A stretch of DNA of 8,939 bases, taken from contig JAWOCZ010000236.1 in NCBI GenBank assembly GCA_046483565.1, positions 1 through 8,939 on the forward strand, read 5' to 3'. Position numbers and translations under genes: made by a program. Source of the stretch: T1Sed10-7 sp046483565 (GTDB taxonomy: Bacteria; Actinomycetota; Nitriliruptoria; Nitriliruptorales; Nitriliruptoraceae). This document shows positions 6,236-8,939 of this stretch, one piece after another. The notes under the pieces are model-generated. The model was not told where the DNA came from. It ran no database searches and worked only from the letters and a program-made list of their open reading frames with translations. Each line of letters opens with the position of its first letter. Position 1 is the stretch's first letter.

Positions 6236-7521
6236 TGCGCGGGACCGGCCCGCTGTTGGCCGCGGTTACGGGGTTGTGGGCGGTCATCGTGCTGGTCAGC
6301 CGGGGCCTGGCGGAACCGCCGCTGTCGCCCGTGGCCACCATCCTGGTCGGGGTGCTGATCACCGACCTGCTGATCGTCGGCTACGGGTCCAGCCTGCGAG
6401 GGCCTCGCCAGAGCCGCCGGCCACGCCGACCACGCCCGCCACGCCGACCGCGCCCGGGAGACGAAGAACCCGGGGCGCAGGCGCGGCCGGAGGGGCTCAC
6501 CGACGAGGTGGTGGACCAGGCGGTGGCACTGTTGCTGCCGCTCCTCGACGGGGATGCCGTGTCGATCACCGACCGGCACCGGATGCTGGCGTTCGCCGGT
6601 CCGGGCCACGATCACCATGCACGCGACAGCCCCCTCTACGCCCGCACACGGGATTCCGTGCTGCACACCGGTCGGACCGGGGTGGTCTGGGGGCGCGGGG
6701 AGGACCTCATCGGCTGCCCCCGGCCCGATTGCCCGCTGCGCTCCGCCGCGATCGCGGCGCTCTCGATCGGCGACGAGATCATCGGCTCGGTGACCGTCTA
6801 CCGCACCACCGACGACCCGCCACGCGCCGAGCTGGTGGAGGCCGCGGCCGGCATCCTGTCCCTGCACCTCGAGGTCGCCGAGCTCGAGTCGCGCCAGCGG
6901 TTGGCCGCCGACGCCGAGCTGGATGCGTTGCGGGCCCAGATCAACCCCCACTTCCTGTTCAACACCCTGAACACGATCGCGAGCCGCATCCGGACCGACC
7001 CGGAGGACGCCAGGCAGCTGCTCGTACGGCTGGCCGACTTCTTCCGCTTCGCGATCCGTCAGCGGGGCCAGTTCGTCGGCTTCTCGCAGGAGTACGCGTT
7101 CGTGCGCACCTACGTCACGCTCGAGCAGGCACGCTTCGGCGACCGGCTGCACGTCGAGTACGACATCGACCCCGCCGTGCTCAGCGTCGACGTCCCGGTG
7201 CTGATGATCCAGCCGCTGGTGGAGAACGCGATCAAGCACGGCGCCAGCGACAACGTCGGCCGCACGACCGTGCGCCTGCGGGCACGGGTGGACCCCCTGG
7301 CGCGGATGCTCGACGTCACCGTCCGTGACGACGGCGTCGGCATGGACGAGCCGACCCTGGCCGCCATCACCGTGGGAGAGCGGCTGCAGGAGCCGAGCAG
7401 CATCGGGCTCACCAACATCCGCCAGCGGCTGGAGTTGCTGTTCGGCGCGCACCACGAGTTCGATGTCAGGTCGACCGTGGGCGAGGGCACGACCGTGCAC
7501 CTGCGTCTGCCGATGGGATGA
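6235..7521 (+). CDS. LytS-type sensor histidine kinase (2-TM, GAF-like, His_kinase/HATPase)
   Basis: Predicted 428-residue membrane sensor kinase that autophosphorylates and passes phosphate to the adjacent LytTR regulator. Two transmembrane helices (about 5-24 and 33-52) are followed by a Pro/Arg-rich linker (about 55-76) containing a tandem repeat. A GAF-like sensor domain (about 88-212) carries GCPRPDCPLR with Cys161 and Cys166. Next come a short coiled-coil-like helix (about 212-232), the LytS-family phosphoacceptor segment RAQINPHFLFNTLN with His239, and a HATPase domain with the N-box PLVENAIKHG (327-336, Asn331), G1 DDGVGM (365-370), G2 near GLTNIRQRL (391-399) and G3 VGEGTTV. It lacks the multi-helix 5TM-LYT domain of classical LytS, so the cue may be read by GAF or via the partner transporter. 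The ATG overlaps the symporter stop by 1 nt. The gene ends 28 nt before the preferred regulator start. Confidence 0.95.
   Translation: MRGTGPLLAAVTGLWAVIVLVSRGLAEPPLSPVATILVGVLITDLLIVGYGSSLRGPRQSRRPRRPRPPRRPRPGDEEPGAQARPEGLTDEVVDQAVALLLPLLDGDAVSITDRHRMLAFAGPGHDHHARDSPLYARTRDSVLHTGRTGVVWGRGEDLIGCPRPDCPLRSAAIAALSIGDEIIGSVTVYRTTDDPPRAELVEAAAGILSLHLEVAELESRQRLAADAELDALRAQINPHFLFNTLNTIASRIRTDPEDARQLLVRLADFFRFAIRQRGQFVGFSQEYAFVRTYVTLEQARFGDRLHVEYDIDPAVLSVDVPVLMIQPLVENAIKHGASDNVGRTTVRLRARVDPLARMLDVTVRDDGVGMDEPTLAAITVGERLQEPSSIGLTNIRQRLELLFGAHHEFDVRSTVGEGTTVHLRLPMG
6421..6456 (+). repeat. Two tandem 18-bp units in the kinase linker (Pro-Arg repeat)
   Basis: CCACGCCGACCACGCCCG (6421-6438) is followed directly by a copy differing at one base, A to G (6439-6456). 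It is in frame with the kinase gene and encodes PRRPRP twice (residues 63-74). The linker joins the second transmembrane helix to the GAF-like domain and is strongly basic, so it probably lies at the inner membrane face. The unit may vary in copy number between strains. Confidence 0.8.
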
Positions 7522-7549
7522 TGCCACCATGCTTCGAGAGAGGGAGCCC

Positions 7550-8347
7550 GTGCCAGCCCGCTGCCTGATCATCGACGACGAGTCACCGGCCCGCGAGGAA
7601 CTGCGCCACCTCCTCGGCGGGTTCGACGACGTCGTCGTGGTGGGCGAGGCCACCACCGCCGAGGAGGCGCAGGTGCTGATCGCCTCGGTCGCCTACGACC
7701 TGGTGCTACTCGACATCCGCATGCCGGGTATGGGAGGGCTCGAACTCGCGCGCTCGTTGGCCGACACGGCGTCCGGTCCAGCCGTGATCTTCACCACGGC
7801 CTACCCCGACCACGCGGTGGAGGCGTTCGACCTCCAAGCCGCCGACTACCTCGTGAAACCGTTCGATGCCGAGCGGCTGCGCCGGGCGGTCGACCGAGCG
7901 CTCGAGCAGCACGCCGGACGCGCCGAGCAGCAGCCCGAGGAGCCCCCGGACCTGGCGCCACAGGCGCCGACCGACGCCGGTGATCCCGTCGCTCGGATAC
8001 CCGTCCACAAGGGTGGCCGTATCCTGCTGGTCGGGGAACCGCGTATCGCCTTCGCCGAGGCTGCCCGGGGGTACGCCTACCTGAAGCTCATCACGCCGAA
8101 CGTCGGGCAGGTGCAGCTCGCCGACGATCGGCTGCTGACGAGCTACACCCTGCACGACCTCGAGGAACGCTTCTCGGGTGGGTTCGTGCGCACGCACCGC
8201 TCCTACCTCGTCAACCTCCGCCACGTCCGTGAGGTGCTGCCGCAGGTCGGCGGCACCCTGTCGCTCGTGATGGCCGACCGCGATCGCTCGCAGGTCCCGG
8301 TCGCCCGACGGCAGGCGTCGGAGCTGCGCCGCCGGCTCGGCGTCTGA
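7550..8347 (+). CDS. LytTR-family response regulator (LytR/AlgR type)
   Basis: Predicted 265-residue cytoplasmic transcription regulator. The receiver domain (about 4-120) shows the acidic pocket Asp9/Asp10, phosphoacceptor Asp55 in LLDIRMPGM, Thr83 in FTTAY and Lys103 in VKPF. A Gln/Glu/Pro-rich linker (about 120-147) leads to a LytTR DNA-binding domain (about 149-264) with FVRTHRSYLVNL (212-223) and the C-terminal VPVARRQASELRRRLG, both diagnostic of the family. The start is preferred at GTG 7550, a few bases after GAGAGAGGGAG (7536-7546), which places the protein start just before the first beta strand as is usual. ATG at 7529 is the alternative and adds seven residues, but has no clear ribosome-binding site. 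It is last in the operon, and its natural target is likely the promoter upstream of the small membrane protein/symporter genes, which would make an autoregulated uptake switch. Confidence 0.95.
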   Translation: MPARCLIIDDESPAREELRHLLGGFDDVVVVGEATTAEEAQVLIASVAYDLVLLDIRMPGMGGLELARSLADTASGPAVIFTTAYPDHAVEAFDLQAADYLVKPFDAERLRRAVDRALEQHAGRAEQQPEEPPDLAPQAPTDAGDPVARIPVHKGGRILLVGEPRIAFAEAARGYAYLKLITPNVGQVQLADDRLLTSYTLHDLEERFSGGFVRTHRSYLVNLRHVREVLPQVGGTLSLVMADRDRSQVPVARRQASELRRRLGV

Positions 8348-8474
8348 ACCCACCCGCCGAGGTTGGAGGTGGTTCGCGTCCGCGACCTGCCATCCTGCCT
8401 CGGACTCCGGCACACACGACGCGGTGGACGTGATCGCTGGCATGCTCAGCGAGAACGCGAGGGACGGACCTGGC
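8348..8474. other. Short intergenic spacer between regulator and MFS gene
   Basis: These 127 bp hold no convincing gene. Just after the regulator stop, AACCCACC and GGTGGTT (about 8348-8375) could pair as an imperfect stem with a 13-nt loop. That would be a weak terminator at best, as no U-tract follows. No clear promoter boxes were seen before the MFS gene, so read-through from the two-component operon or a separate non-consensus promoter are both possible. Confidence 0.35.
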
Positions 8475-8939
8475 ATGAGCTCACGGACCGGTGGCCCGCG
8501 CTCGTGGCTGAGCGCACCCGTGCTCTCGGTGGCCGGACTGTCGATGGGCAGCGGCATCAGCGCCTTCGGGGTCACGGTGGTGGCGGGAGACGTCGCGGCC
8601 GCCTTCGGCGACGTCACCGTCGACGACGGCCCGCTGGGCCAGATCGGCCTGCCGGTCACCACCGTCGGGGCCGCCCTCGCGCTGATCCGCCTGGCCTCCC
8701 TGGGCAGTCTCGGGCTCGCGGCCATGGCCGACCGGCTCGGTCGACGGCGTCTGCTGCTGGCCGTCGCCGTCGCGGGCTTCGGCCTGACCAGCCTGGCAGC
8801 GCTGTCCCCCGGGTTCTGGTGGTACGTCGCCCTGGTGGCCCTGGCCAGGCCCTGCCTGGCCGCCCTCAACGCCGTGGCCGGGGTGGTCGCCGCCGAGGAG
8901 TCCCGGTCCGTGGACCGCGCCGGCGCCATCGCGCTGATC
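8475..8939 (+). CDS. MFS transporter, N-terminal part (cut by window end)
   Basis: A frame beginning at ATG 8475 stays open to the window end, giving 155 residues of a predicted major facilitator superfamily permease. About four hydrophobic segments are visible (near 14-38, 55-78, 92-112 and 116-140). The loop after the second one has the MFS motif A form GLAAMADRLGRRR (80-92), with Asp86, Arg87 and the Gly-Arg-Arg run. GAGGGA (8459-8464) lies 10 nt upstream as a ribosome-binding site. An in-frame ATG at 8442 would add eleven residues but lacks a good one. The substrate cannot be inferred from the half present; sugar, drug and metabolite permeases all fit. Same strand as the regulator gene, 127 bp downstream, so membership in that operon is uncertain. 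Confidence 0.85.
   Translation, partial: MSSRTGGPRSWLSAPVLSVAGLSMGSGISAFGVTVVAGDVAAAFGDVTVDDGPLGQIGLPVTTVGAALALIRLASLGSLGLAAMADRLGRRRLLLAVAVAGFGLTSLAALSPGFWWYVALVALARPCLAALNAVAGVVAAEESRSVDRAGAIALI

Noticed and set aside
5470..7656. A very long open frame on the minus strand (728 codons) opposite the symporter and kinase genes
   Set aside because: It lies wholly antisense to two clear genes, and its translation is low-complexity with no recognisable domain. Open antisense frames of this size are expected from codon bias in very GC-rich DNA.
8363..8390. A small inverted repeat TCGCG-TC-CGCGA in the spacer after the regulator gene
   Set aside because: The five-bp arms with a two-base loop cannot form a proper hairpin, and this is common by chance in such GC-rich DNA.
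8442..8474. An earlier in-frame ATG for the MFS gene at 8442
   Set aside because: No ribosome-binding site precedes it, and the added residues are polar. ATG 8475 has GAGGGA upstream and leads quickly into the first helix.

Overview
The window comes from a very GC-rich bacterial chromosome. Its dense GTG starts, 1-4 nt gene overlaps and family content suggest a high-GC actinobacterium, possibly a deep-branching one, but no marker gene fixes the taxon. Seven protein genes are recognisable. Both edge genes are cut by the window ends. I saw no rRNA, tRNA, CRISPR array or insertion sequence.

Layout. (1) 2-1519, plus strand: the 3' part of a large sodium:solute symporter (SSS family, VC_2705-like subfamily). 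(2) 1539-1566: a near-loopless palindrome lying exactly between two convergent genes, probably a bidirectional terminator. (3) 1572-3994, minus strand: a two-gene operon with a 4-nt overlap. It encodes a cNMP-binding/CBS/DUF294 nucleotidyltransferase and then a DnaQ-type DEDDh 3'-5' exonuclease. (4) 3995-4188: a divergent intergenic control region with an interrupted inverted repeat. (5) 4189-8347, plus strand: a tightly packed four-gene operon. It encodes a small two-helix membrane protein, a second (ActP/MctP-like) SSS symporter, a LytS-type sensor histidine kinase and a LytTR response regulator. A 12-codon Arg-rich frame bridges the first two genes by ATGA and GTGA overlaps. (6) 8348-8474: a short spacer. 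(7) 8475 to the window end: the 5' part of a major facilitator superfamily (MFS) transporter.

Functional reading. The window is a small-solute uptake locus with two distinct SSS transporters, each next to its own kind of regulatory module. The VC_2705-like symporter sits with the DUF294/exonuclease pair, an association I recall as recurrent across bacteria and whose biochemical role I believe is unresolved. The ActP-like symporter is co-transcribed with a LytS/LytTR two-component system, analogous in logic to known carboxylate-sensing LytS/LytTR systems that control a transporter gene. The likely substrates are short-chain carboxylates such as acetate, pyruvate or propionate. That is family-based inference and is not visible in the sequence.

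Most interesting items: the side-by-side pairing of two SSS transporters with two different regulatory modules, the bridging mini-ORF, the palindromic site upstream of the transporter operon, and the Cys-x4-Cys motif in the kinase's GAF-like sensor.
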